Part shown: positions 21,353-31,959 of the stretch, in pieces
How positions within the stretch are numbered: position 1 is the first letter of the stretch
How the letters are laid out: each line of letters starts with the position of its first letter
NCBI GenBank assembly: GCA_024196135.1
Contig: JAMQCK010000107.1
Location: forward strand, 1-64,000
Reading direction: 5' to 3'
DNA length: 64,000 nt
From: Pleurotus ostreatus/Saccharomyces cerevisiae fusant
Taxonomy: Eukaryota > Opisthokonta
Notes under the pieces: generated by a model
Told to the model about the DNA's origin: nothing
The model's database searches: none
What the model saw: only the letters and a program-made list of their open reading frames with translations
Made by a program: the position numbers and the translations under genes

Positions 21353-22123
21353 GTTGCGCTGCAGCAAGGAGCAATCTGCCACTTCCTCGACGGTAAGCGA
21401 GGGTTATAGGGACTTTGGAAACTTGAGATGGCGATACCGAAGTCAAAGGCAAAGTCACAGAAAGACAGTTCAGGATGACGATCAGCAGCGTCGACGGTCG
21501 ATGCACGATTCAGCTGGATGATGGCGGTCAAAGGCAAGCGGCTGCGGCAAACGCCGAGAAGTCGGGAGTGAATATTTCCGGCAAAGTCCGGCGCCGCCGG
21601 CTTGCAGTCATGCCACCTTCATTCGCACCCTCGTCTCGGCTCTCAGGTTTTCCCTTCTCTGTGGGCCCTGAGAAAGATGCGCAATCATCAGACCAAAGGG
21701 AAATAATAATGTCCTTGAAGACATCTTCCGCGACAGACGTTATGCGCCGGACTTTGGCTGCCACTCGTTGAGGATGGGCGGGCAATAGGTACAGATACGG
21801 GTAATTGGTATGTGAGGTAGAATATCGCTAACGGGAAATGTAGCTCATCACTCATAAAGGAATGGAGCTTGTGAGATGCGTACACATGAAGCAAATCGTG
21901 ATGATACAGGATGCACGGGGGCAAGCATAGAAAATCGGAGTCAACTCTGTTGGGGGACTTTGTATGCGTCTTTGCGATGTTATCTTTGTCCAGTAAGTTC
22001 AGCTGAAAGGTAGCTTCAGCATACGATTTGACACCGACTCAAAAGTGAAACGTACCAACATACGGAACTCGTCAAGTATGACCGGCGACGCTGCAACTCG
22101 CGTGGACCCTTGGAAAATGTCCG
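21353..22123. other. Spacer between the tandem finger genes
   Basis: Promoter of copy 1 and 3' flank of copy 2. The motif TCTGCCACTT occurs about 20-30 bp upstream of both ATGs, suggesting the promoter was duplicated with the gene. No coding frame is supported. Confidence 0.45.
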
Positions 22124-23623
22124 TCACTTGTATTGCACGGGCACGGACATGCCTAGATGCGAGCGTGCGATATGCGCGGCGAGCTGGAGTTCGCCCGGCT
22201 GCCCAGCCGTTATAGGCCTCGAACACCGGCGAGCGCTTCGAAACTTGTCCAGTAGAGCACGGCACCTATACCTGGCTGTAGAATTGGCAGTCAGCTCCGG
22301 GGGCGGGGCGTGCGCGTGCAAGATGTGCGACTGGAGGTGACAGAGAAACTCGCGGAGGTCGTTGCCCAAGATCTCTGCATCGCACGCCCTGCCGAACTGT
22401 GTGTCCGCCCACGGGCACTTTCTCTTAATTTCGGTGACGTCGTTCGCATGACCGAGCGCATCTGCTTCGACGCAGTATGCTTCAGGCGGATATAATGGTG
22501 GAAGGAGTGCTGGCGGTCCAGCGCTCTTCTTTGTTGGGCGTTTCCCTATTTGGAAGCCGCCACTCTTGTAACCTAGCGGAGGAGCAGGAGCAACATCGAG
22601 CAGAATGGGACGATAAGATGCCTGTGTGTAGTTCCAAGGGCTCGAAGGACTTCCGGCTCTGGCGAGGAAGCGATTGGAGGGACTCTGCTCCACTATAAGA
22701 GCAGGAGCCGGCACTGGAGGTACGCGAGAAGTTGGATACGAGGAAAAACTGCCGAGGGGAGGAGGTGCGTCGAGGTCTGATGAGAGCGAACGCTTGTCGT
22801 CGTCTACAGGATACGACTTCCCGGAAGCGACTGACCAGAAGACTTGAGGGGCACGTGCAGGTGAACGATCGTCCTCGTTCTCGCTCTCGAGCACGGTAGC
22901 AGCATCATCGACGTCGGATGCGGGAGGGCATACCGTCGCAGTGCATTCCGAGTCGCTGAACTCGCCCGCATCGCTCTGAGCTTCGGACTCATCGCCAGAC
23001 GTAGAGTTCTCGACATCAAGAGAGCCGTAGGCGTCAATAGACCAGTCCATGTCAGGGTCGTCATCTGAGTCTGTCCAGTAGTCCTTGTCGATAGGTCAGT
23101 CCCCCTCCGATGCTTAGTCTTTTGAAGCACTCACTCGAGGACCTGAGCTCTGAGCCCTCTGCATAAGGGCCCCAGTCGTTGATCTTGGCGCATTCGCTTC
23201 GAAGCCTGACTCTTCACCGGTCCCAGGCCCGACAGCTTCCTTGGTACAGGCAGTAAGCATCGGCCGCTGGGAAGGCAACTGCCGGAATTCCCTGTCCGCC
23301 GCCCTTCTCTTGCGAACTGGCGATGATTGCGACGGACTCAACCGTGGGTTCGAGCCGTCCTCTGAGTACGACGAGGGTCGTGCCCGCTTCTGCACTTCGC
23401 GGATGACTGGTGGCGGAGCTTGAGGATTTAAATTCGGGTTTTCGATAGGGGCGGGGAGAAGCGTTAAGCTGCACACTGAAGTGGTGACGCGCCGTTCTCG
23501 ATCGACGATTTGCGGCGGGTGTTCAGTGGCGGCACTGCGAAGGGTTGCGCGTCGCAGCAGAGCGTCAAAAGACCGGTCAGCCCCAGAGGGCGAAGTCGGG
23601 TTGTATCGACCTGCGTCGTTCAT
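22124..23623 (-). CDS. Protein with two atypical C2H2-like fingers (tandem copy 2)
   Basis: Exons 23623-23135 and 23083-22124, giving 482 aa. The intron starts GTGAGT and ends GACAAG and restores frame into DYWTDSDDDPDMDWSIDAYG. The protein shares with copy 1 the N-terminal RSFDALLRRATLR motif, the DMDWSIDAYG box and the finger pair: CPWADTQFGRAC with HILHAH, and YRCRALLDKF...C with HIARSH. The region between is longer and Pro/Ser-rich. Copy 1 lacks the intron, so it was either lost there or gained here. Function unknown. Confidence 0.8.
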
Positions 23624-24616
23624 GATGGGCTATGGCAAGAATCGGTCTGCCACTTTTTCAACGTCGCGCCAGGTTTTTAAGACGAGCGCGAACCGTTGCC
23701 TAGTCCCAGGTACATTGAGCGGTAAGAGAGACACGTTTAAAGCTATACGGTGAATGAGTAGAGCACAAAGAAAGGTGCGACAGAGCCACAGTCGAACACG
23801 ATGCTCGTCAAAGGTGATCGTAGCGGCAATAGCCGAACAACCGGGAGTAATTCTGCGTCGGCAAACTCCGACATCATTTCCCGCGGCTCTGCGGTGTTGT
23901 CCTCTTCATCCGCGCCGCCATCTCAGCGCTCAAGATTTCTGTTTTCAGTTGACTAACTCGCCTGGAATGTATGCCTTGTGCTCAATTCGACTCAGTTGTC
24001 CCACCCTCGAGAGGCAGCATCTGGAATTGTCTAGGTTTAAGCTTACCTTTGGGCGAGGAAGTCAAGCATCGGGCTTCGTCGTTTGGCCGACATTCATTAA
24101 GGAGCGGAACAAGGTAAATGGAAAGAAGCGACACTGAATACAAGGCGATCTCGCCGATTCCACTTTCCCTCGTTCCTGGAAGCAAGCGCTCACAATCACA
24201 GCATGCGCACACCCGCTGATCACCTCTAGCGCCCGTGCAGTGGCGTTGCCTGCACCCTCAACTCTCACCTCAAGGTCACGGATGACAGCCGGCACGCGCT
24301 TACTCCCTTCCTTTTCTCGCCGGAGGTGCCTTCGCCTGCTCATCGTGTTTTCGAAGGACGCCTGCCGGGCGGGTGTGCCGGTTATCGGGTAGATCTCGAA
24401 CGTGCCGGGGGTTGGACCTTTCCTCTCTAGCCTGCCATATCGCCGTATCATCTGTATGCATGCGCACTGTGTATGTTGATGTCCTTGCGCCTCGGGCGCT
24501 CGCAGGAACGTCTCAGGCTTCTGGCTGCTGCTTTTAAAGGACCGGACGCCGGGCTTGCGGCGCTTTAGCTCTGTCCCTCTCTTCGGGGGCTTATTGCTGA
24601 CACGGCGCTGGACGAG
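23624..24616. other. Divergent spacer between finger gene copy 2 and the membrane-protein gene
   Basis: About 1 kb. A 200-codon minus-strand open frame (24062-24664) overlaps the start of the membrane-protein gene and has no recognisable feature, so it is not called. Confidence 0.45.
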
Positions 24617-26327
24617 ATGAGCACGAATATTACGGTCAGTCAGAATTTGGCGGTCCTGGCGCAAGAGACGGAGCCTTCGACGACAGGCCTGGTCTTGCAG
24701 TGCATCCTATACGGTAAGAGATCTATTTATCTATCGAGAATTATGTCTGATCGAATGATAGGCGTATACGCGCTTCTGTTCCCTCCAACGATACGTGCGA
24801 TCTTGTGAGCGAGCACATTTACGTACTCGTCAGTCCAGTGCATAGACTAAATATGCCTCTCCAGGAAGCGCCGCCCGCGCAGCCGGCCATGGATCGCGCT
24901 CATGGTGACCACCATTATGATGTTTATCATGTCGAGCGTATGCTTGTTGCTCGAGGTCATCAACACCATGGGTCTCGTACGTCCTTCGAGTTCACTTCCC
25001 TCTCTCATCTCCACATAACCATACGTCAGTTTGAGGGGATCCTTCTGGAGACGAGAGGCGCATTCCAAGACCCGACCGCGTGGTATAGCTTCAAGGGTGC
25101 GAACGACCGGACGCTTGCTCAGGCTGCAATATTTTCCTTCGAGGTGCGCTCGAATCTACAAACCTCGTCCTTCCTCATCGTTTATTGTGCCACATCAGTT
25201 CATGATCGGCGATGGCGTCGTCGTGTGGCGCGGTGCGGCACTCTGGGGGTATAGTTGGATATGCATGGCGATCATGCTCCTTCCGCTTCTCGGGGACTTG
25301 GGTGAGCCCTCACGACTTCCAACATTCCCTCGTATATTAATTGTCCTTACCGCATAAGCCGTCTACCTATATTTCCTCGGCTGCGAGGGCCAATCAGAGT
25401 GGTGGTACATCGCTGGGACGCAGGCTAAGCAGTGTGTAACGTGCTCTCCATTGCGAATGAAAAGCTGATAGAAATTTAGCTGCAACGAATCGCAGCGCGC
25501 AATGTTCTTGCTATCCTTTTCGACAAACCTCATCGCGACAGGCTTTATCGCTGCGAAGGCATGGTGCGTACTCTCAACGCATTTCATGAGAGCGGCTTGC
25601 TGATCGGGCCATCAGGCAGCATCGAGGTGCCTTCAGAGCGCGACCGACGTCGATGTCTGGATCTGGCAAGCCGCGTCGGACGGCTGCGCAGAAGGTCATG
25701 CTGCTCCTCATCGAGTCCGGCTTCGTGTATCTTCTATTTTGGGTAAGCGGATTGTCGACTTGACGCGGTAATTGTGCCAATGCTGATGCCGCAATTTGTC
25801 TAGGCGGCCTGCAGCTTCACCTATTTCCCCTTCGTACAAGGACTGGCCTCTCCGTCGTACTTCATGACGAACATCTTCAACTCGATCCGGTACCAGGTCG
25901 TGGTGAGTAGCCGCTTGAGGGTAATCTCGCGTAGCCCCTTCTTGTGCTGATAATCCATGATCAGGGCCTCTACCCGACGAGCATAGTCTACCTCGTCCAG
26001 CGCGAGCGCACGAACTGGACGGCCCCCGAAGTCGACGAGTCACTGCACTTCAAGGCCGCGACGCGGGAGAAGCGGGAGGAGACGACGACCGGAATTACCA
26101 CAAGTGAATACGTCCCGACAATGAGCAAGTACGAGGGCATCGAGGGCCAGGGTGAGATGTCGTCGAGCAAGAGCCCAATAAGCGACACGCCGGGGTTGAG
26201 CCCCATATCTATCAGAGCGCCGTCGGGGCGCGACCTGAAGCGCGGGTCGCACGTTGTGGCGGCGTCGAATGGGAGCTCGGAAGGGACGAGCACAACGCTG
26301 AGCATGCCGGGGGATTCGCCGGTGTGA
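24617..26327 (+). CDS. Seven-helix-type integral membrane protein of an Agaricomycete family
   Basis: Ten exons: 24617-24713, 24762-24804, 24865-24976, 25030-25143, 25199-25301, 25359-25431, 25480-25563, 25616-25742, 25804-25902, 25965-26327, giving 404 aa. The protein has the pattern of a large Agaricomycete family: LQCILYGVYALLFPPTI (helix 1), RPWIALMVTTIMMFIMS (helix 2), FMIGDGVVVWR, a helix at LSFSTNLIATGFIAAKAWQHR, KVMLLLIESGFVYLLFW, and the last helix leading to GLYPTSIVYLVQ. An acidic, Ser-rich cytosolic tail follows. Its function is unknown; receptor-like roles have been suggested for such families, but nothing here proves it. The acceptor before exon 8 was placed at GCCATCAG to keep KAWQHR in frame. 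Confidence 0.88.
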
Positions 26328-26523
26328 GACGCTTAGCTGTCTTCGGTTGTGGACAGGTTGGTGTTTTGTGCCAAGGTGCTGTAAGTTGTAACTGCAATGC
26401 ATTGTGGATCGTGTACGTGTATTACAAGTATGGAGCCAAATGTTCATGGAAAGATGCTGTGATATAGATACAACAATGTAATTCTGCTCGAGGAGGGCGA
26501 GGGATTCCCGACGAAGGAGCTCC

Positions 26524-27189
26524 TCAGATCTGCAGCACTGCTGCAAGACCCAAGGCGTACGAAGTCGCACCGGCGACCATGCGGTACACATGCAGGCGAT
26601 TCCACGTTCCGAGGCGCCCCCAGCTCGCCTCCGCCTCGTCGATGGTGAGCTCGCGATTCGTTGCGCGCACGCTGTCCCGCGTCGCAAGCAGCTCGTTGTT
26701 GATGGGCAGCACTGGATGCGCGTGGTCAGTAAGGCCAAATCAAAGAAAAAGCGTGAGGCGGCATGTTTAAATCCTACTCACTGAGTTTGAGCGTGTAGGG
26801 CAGAGCGCTGAAGATGACGGCGCCTGCGCCGACAAGCGTGCCCTTCACGTGGCGCGCGGGACCCGCGTAAAGGTAGCCGGCCGCGAGGTAGGACGTCCCC
26901 GCGGCGAGAATGGAGGATACAAAGTGAACCTGGGTACGTTGAATGCATCAGAGACGAGAAGGTATCTTCAATGGGTACTGCTTACGGCAGCCCTCTCGTA
27001 AAAGAAAGCCCAAAGCTCAACAGCCTTCCCCGCCTCGACGCGCACGCTGTCATGCCCAGGCGTAATGGCGGGCATGACACCAAAGCGTGCAGTGCCGTAG
27101 TTGGCGAACGTGAAGTAGCCCGAGGCCGTGAGGCCCAGCCCGAGAACGGCGGCGGTGGGCGCGCCAAGGCGGGTGACGATGCTGGCCAT
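26524..27189 (-). CDS. DUF1772 (anthrone-oxygenase-like) membrane protein
   Basis: Exons 27189-26986, 26929-26782, 26711-26524, giving 179 aa. Four hydrophobic segments are visible (AAVLGLGLTASGYF, HFVSSILAAGTSYLAAGYL, LVGAGAVIFSALPYTL and the C-terminal MVAGATSYALGLAAVL), together with the DUF1772-type RLGTWNRLHVYRM. Related proteins include anthrone oxygenases of polyketide clusters, but many members have unknown roles, and no polyketide synthase is nearby here. The gene faces away from Lunapark across a 460-bp spacer. Confidence 0.85.
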
Positions 27190-27650
27190 GAAAGTAAAGT
27201 TCTTATCAAAGTCGTGCTCGTATCAGCGGGTCTTCTGACTGAGTCTTGGGAGATATCTACCTTTGCTTCGCGGGCTTTATACGGGAAGGCGGTGAGAGTC
27301 GGAAGAGGAGGATGACGCGTGGCTTCGGCAGTGAAGTCAGACAACACATGGCCTCGGTAGATGCCGGCGACTTTGCTCGAGCAGGGCGATCAATCAGGGC
27401 AAGTAGAAGACAAGATAAATATATGTATACTCTCCGCAGAAGGCGAGGTCGCAATGCCTCAGTATACGAACATCAAAACCAACTTGAACATTGCTGTTGT
27501 AGGTGCTTGTGTGTCCTACTTCGGCAATTGCCGATGTGACGTGGTGGCGGAGCGTGACGGTGTCACCCTTGTCCTCGACCGCCACTCTTTTCAACGCGCA
27601 TTCTCCGGAACTCATCTTGGGAGCGCATCTGTATATTATATCGACCGAAA
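27190..27650. promoter_or_regulatory. Divergent promoter region of the DUF1772 and Lunapark genes
   Basis: 461 bp between opposite start codons. A TATATTATA-like run at about 27630-27640 lies just before the Lunapark ATG. No other feature is supported. Confidence 0.4.
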
Positions 27651-28920
27651 ATGGCGCTCTGGACGCGTCTCTTCGGCTCGGTGAGCACGACCTACCTATA
27701 TACACCGAGCATGAGAGCTAAACCACTTCAGACCAAGGAAGAAGACTACGAAACTATCCTCTCTAATCTAGCAAATGATATCCAGAAGCGCCAAGTCAAG
27801 CTCTCCGAGATCCGCCTGCGCGAGCGGCGAACAACACTGCTGGTGACAATGTGGACGCTCGCGGGCTGGGCAGCCTACGTGAGCGCGTGGTACATGGCGC
27901 TTCTGCCCAGCTTCAGCGGGAGGGGGCCAAACAGCAAGTGGGAACGCGGGCTCGAGTCCGTGCCAGTGCTCCTGGGGCCGCTGCTGTGCGTGATCGCCTT
28001 GCTGTGGGCATGAGGCGCGACTGACGCTCCTGCACAGCATCCTCCTCATCCGGCGCACAATGATCTGGAGATACGAGACCAAGGAGGCGAAGGAGGGTGC
28101 GTGACTACCCCTCATGCCGCGCGCCACAGCTGATCGGACGCGCAGAGAAGCAGCTGCAGGCGCTTTTGAAGCAGCAGCGCGCGAAAATCGAGGAGGTCAA
28201 GAAGAAGACGAACTACTACTCCACGCGCGACCTCATCCAGAAGTACGACGAGAGCAACCAGACGCCGCAGGGCACGCCAGCGCGCGGCGCGCCACCCTCC
28301 CTGCCTCAAACTCCCCAGCGCCGTCCCGGACCGCCAGGCCCGAGCCCAGGCATGACGCCGATCGGCCCTAACGGCGCTCCCCCGTCCCCTGCGCTGCGCT
28401 CGCAGCTCGCCATGCCCCCACCCATGCCTACCGGCCCACCCAGGAAGATGTGGTATGACAAGCTTGCGGACGCGATCCTCGGCGAAGACGGCGACCCCAC
28501 CGGCGCCGCGTCGCGCTACGCCCTCATCTGCGAGAAGTGCTTCGCGCACAACGGCCTCGTGAAGGAGAGCATGTTCGATGAAGCCCGTGCGTGTAGTCCT
28601 GCACTTTCGTTACCTCACGTCATGCTGACGCTGCTTCAGAATACCTCTGCCCGAGGTGTGGCCACTTCAACGCATCGCGGCGCGCCAAGAAGGAGGCTCG
28701 TGCGAACGGCACGCCCGTGGGCAAGGTCCTGTACCCCACCCCCAGACCGGTTGTCTCCGATGGCAATCTCCGCCAACGTAGCTCCGAGCAGAGTGAGCTC
28801 AGGCACCGGGGCCGCGCGTCTTTGGACAGCGCACCGAACGGGCGGTCGCCGCTGTCAGGAGACTCGGGGAGTGGCGAGGAGCGGGAGGCAGACTCGAGCA
28901 TGGAGGTGGACGAGTCCTAG
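27651..28920 (+). CDS. LNP1: Lunapark, ER tubule three-way-junction protein
   Basis: Exons 27651-27680, 27732-27985, 28038-28096, 28146-28586, 28640-28920, giving 354 aa. Lunapark stabilises junctions of the tubular endoplasmic reticulum. Visible features: an N-terminal coiled coil (EEDYETILSNLANDIQ onward), two closely spaced membrane segments (about residues 44-67 and 85-100), a second coiled coil (EKQLQALLKQQRAKIEEVKKK), and the C-terminal Lunapark zinc ribbon with MWYDKLADAILGED, CEKC and CPRC. A Ser-rich acidic tail ends in MEVDES. The join after exon 2 uses the GTGCGT donor at 27986; the alternative GTGGGC would leave a 34-nt intron. Confidence 0.93.
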
Positions 28921-29521
28921 CATGCGGGAGACGCTTGACGCATAGCTTGCGTGAGGTGGACGAGTCCTAGCACTCACGGACGTGAATGTCCAGCGTATGC
29001 CACTGGCAGGTACGAGTTTTGATACCGATTATGTGCGCCCTCTCGATCTAGCATACGGCTCCGGACAGACTTTGTATAGTACGGCGATCGATGGAGTATA
29101 TTTGCTGTCGGAACATCCGCTAGGCTGTATGCGCGATAAACCAGCTGGAAGCAGGTGCTTGAAGCGCACTGAAGGTAGGAATGAAGCTTCCACCCTGAGA
29201 AGGTAGAACTCGGAGTCGGTCGAAGTCCATAGCTGTGGTTTTGCTTCCGTGTGTTGCGCATACGGAGATGCGTTAGGCACTTTACCGTCCTGTATCGGCT
29301 TACCTTGCATTTCTACGCTGCCGCGATATGCGAGACTCAAACCGAATGTAGACAATGGAATATGATCGAATTCGAGAAAAACAGACGCTGGAGAGCGCCA
29401 CAATGGTAATTAAGCGAGGTAGCCAGGTTATGGGTATAAGATGATGAGGGTAATCAGATGAACGATAGCAATTCCGCCAGAGCACTTGTCGACCTATTCA
29501 GGACTGTAAAATCCCATTCAT
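28921..29521. other. Convergent intergenic region with a short direct repeat
   Basis: The last 18 bp of the Lunapark coding sequence including its stop (28903-28920) recur exactly at 28953-28970. No gene is supported in the rest. Confidence 0.5.
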
Positions 29522-31959
29522 TCACCACCTCGCCCGCCTAGGGTTGCGCTCGTGCGCGTCCTCGTTCTTGCGCTTCTGGCCAGCGTTAGTCGTGAGGGCG
29601 TAGGGGTAGTGTCCATACGTCGCCGGTGGGGCAGCATTCGAGTAACTAGGACCGCGCGTCTGGCCCCATTGCGAAATGGGCGTGGGCGCTTCGACGGTAA
29701 ATTGTTGCTGTTGATATACACTCGTTTGCGGCTGGTGATATTGGGGCGCAGACGATGAAGGCTCGCTCGATAGCGCAGGAAGTGGTTGACCAGCAGACGT
29801 CAGAGGTCCAGCATCAGAAAGGGTGAACGAGTGCTGCGCCTTTAGCTTAGGAGTGCCGCAACGAGACGCTGGTGAAGTGCGTGCTTGCGTCGACGCATTC
29901 GCGCCGACCTTTGCGCTGGTCGCCGGCTGAGATGTTTGCGTAGCATGCCGCGTCGCCTGAGGTCGGCGGCTTTGTGTAGACCATGGGCCGCCTGCCGCTT
30001 GGCTGGGAGGTAATTGCGAAGAGCTCTGCTTCAGATGTTGCCCTTCGACGCAATCACTGGGCACCGCACTCTGGACCTGAGGTACAGCAGACGGCGGCGG
30101 GACTGGCGGAAGACGAGGGTGGCTGCTAGTCGTGGCTTGAGTTTGCGGTAGCCATAGACTGGACGTCCACGGGTTTGCCTGAGTTCCCAGAGCAGTGGCA
30201 CACGGCGGCTGAGTAGTAGTAGACCTCGACTCCGCTGCGAAGGCTTGATGCAGCAAGTTTGCGGTAGACATGAGCGACTTGTTTGCGCCCCGAGGTCGTG
30301 GCGCTGGGTAAGAAATAGCCGAAGCGTCCACGAGGCCGATGAGCGAGGTTGGCGCAAATCGAGTGGCCGGAGTGGTGCTCTGGGACGAATAGGCGTAAGG
30401 CGAATACGATTGAGCAGGCACCGGCGCAGAGCTATTGCCATTTCGAGGCTTCGCGAAAGAGGATTGACGAGGGGCATCCCGAGTTTGGGATGTGGCACTA
30501 CCATCGGAGGGCCTTGCGCATGACGACGCCAAGGATGGAGCTTGTATGCGTGGCCTCCTCGTCTTGCGCGACGACGTTTGCGATGGAGGTACGATCGGTG
30601 CATCATCTTCCCCGTCGCTCGTGAGGTCGATAACATCGACGGCTGAGCGCCCGGGAAGGGACCCCGTTGAGGTGGACGGCGCGCTTGGGGGCACGGCCTT
30701 AATCACCCTAGCAGATGGGCTGCAGATTGGTGCGTCAGTCCGCGAAGACTGAGAGTGAGCTTTAGAACTCACCTCGATTTCTTCGCCAACAATTTCGCCA
30801 GCAGCTCAGGATTTGGGCCGGCCTTGAATCCGTGCTCCATGATATCTTTGGCCGTGAAAAGCCGGCGTTCTGGATCATGTAGATGGAAGTATTCGTCCTT
30901 AGCATGCGCAGAGTCGGGGGGTGCAGGTCGCCGATAATATCTACGGAACGTCAATTCTTTGGGCTTCCGCATGGATCCGTGAATTAGACCGGCTTCTGCG
31001 GGAGTGAGATCTTGTTGGCATCGTCCACCACAAGACGGATAGTCGCCGTCGGGGCAGCGCGCAGGAGAGTCGCCGGGGGATGATATAGGTGACGACGCAA
31101 GGTTAGCATCTGGTGTAGATGCTGGAGTCGTAGGTGTTTGCCGCCGGCGCTTCTTCTCGGCAAGGACCTTGACGCGTCTGCTCTGACCCTCCGGCGAGCG
31201 AGAGCCAACCTTATCGGCGGCAGTAGTCTCTTCAGGCGGAGTGGTAGGCGACGAGTATGCACTACTCGACAACGGGGAAGCGCTCGACTCCGCGGATGCA
31301 GGGGAGGGACGACCTTTAGGCAATGTGGGCAAGATGTTCGTCGACGAAGTGGCGATCGACGCCTGGGCATTCGAGTCGGGCGCAGTGGCATGTTCGTTGC
31401 GCGACGAGGGTTGCGGACCAGCGAAGGTCAGAGTCAAGCCCGTGGGCGCGACTTCGGGAACAGTCGCCTCCTCCCATTCGTCTTCATCGGACTCGTCTTC
31501 AGCGCGATCAAGAGATTGGCTGAGCTCGAGGTCGAGCGCGGCTTCGAGGTCATCATATAGGTTATTACCCTCGGCGGTTTGCAGGGTGGTGCTCGTGGCA
31601 TCTGCGGCCCTCGTAGACGTGTCCTCGTCCTCATCTTCGTCATCGCTATCGTCCTCGCGCTCGCTGTCAGCTTCAGCGGCGTCATTCGTCGCCTCGACAT
31701 TCTGGTCCGGCACGCCACTCGCGTCATGACCTTCGTCCTCGCTCTCGGAGGAGTCGCTGTCCGAGGAATCGTCGTCATCATCCTCTGGACGAGAGGTCGG
31801 GGCGGTGCCAGAAGTGGCTGGGACGGGTACAGGTCGAGTGGCAACGATCCCTCTGCTGGGCACAGCGGGCGTCGTATGACCGTAAGGTGCAACGGAGGGT
31901 GGCGAACGTGCTGGACGCGTCCAGTACGGCTGGGGAGCAGTGTACCCACGCCGATACAT
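29522..31959 (-). CDS. Acidic, disordered protein with a SUMO-interaction motif
   Basis: Exons 31959-30773 and 30719-29522, giving 794 aa. The intron begins GTGAGT and ends CTGCAG. Exon 1 starts MYRRGYTAPQPYW, has a long Asp/Glu/Ser tract, then a basic patch (AEKKRRRQ) and a folded-looking block RKPELTFRRYYRRPAPPD and YFHLHDPERRLFTAKDIMEHG. Correct order in the protein is RKPKELTFRRYYRR. Exon 2 holds VIDLTSDGEDD, a textbook SUMO-interaction motif, then Ser/Gln/Pro-rich sequence and a basic end (GQKRKNEDAHERNPRRARW). It is probably nuclear. No domain family is recognised, so the role is open. Confidence 0.75.

Noticed and set aside
24062..24664. Minus-strand 200-codon frame
   Set aside because: It overlaps the start of the spliced membrane-protein gene, has no recognisable domain, and is rich in Arg/Lys as chance frames here often are.
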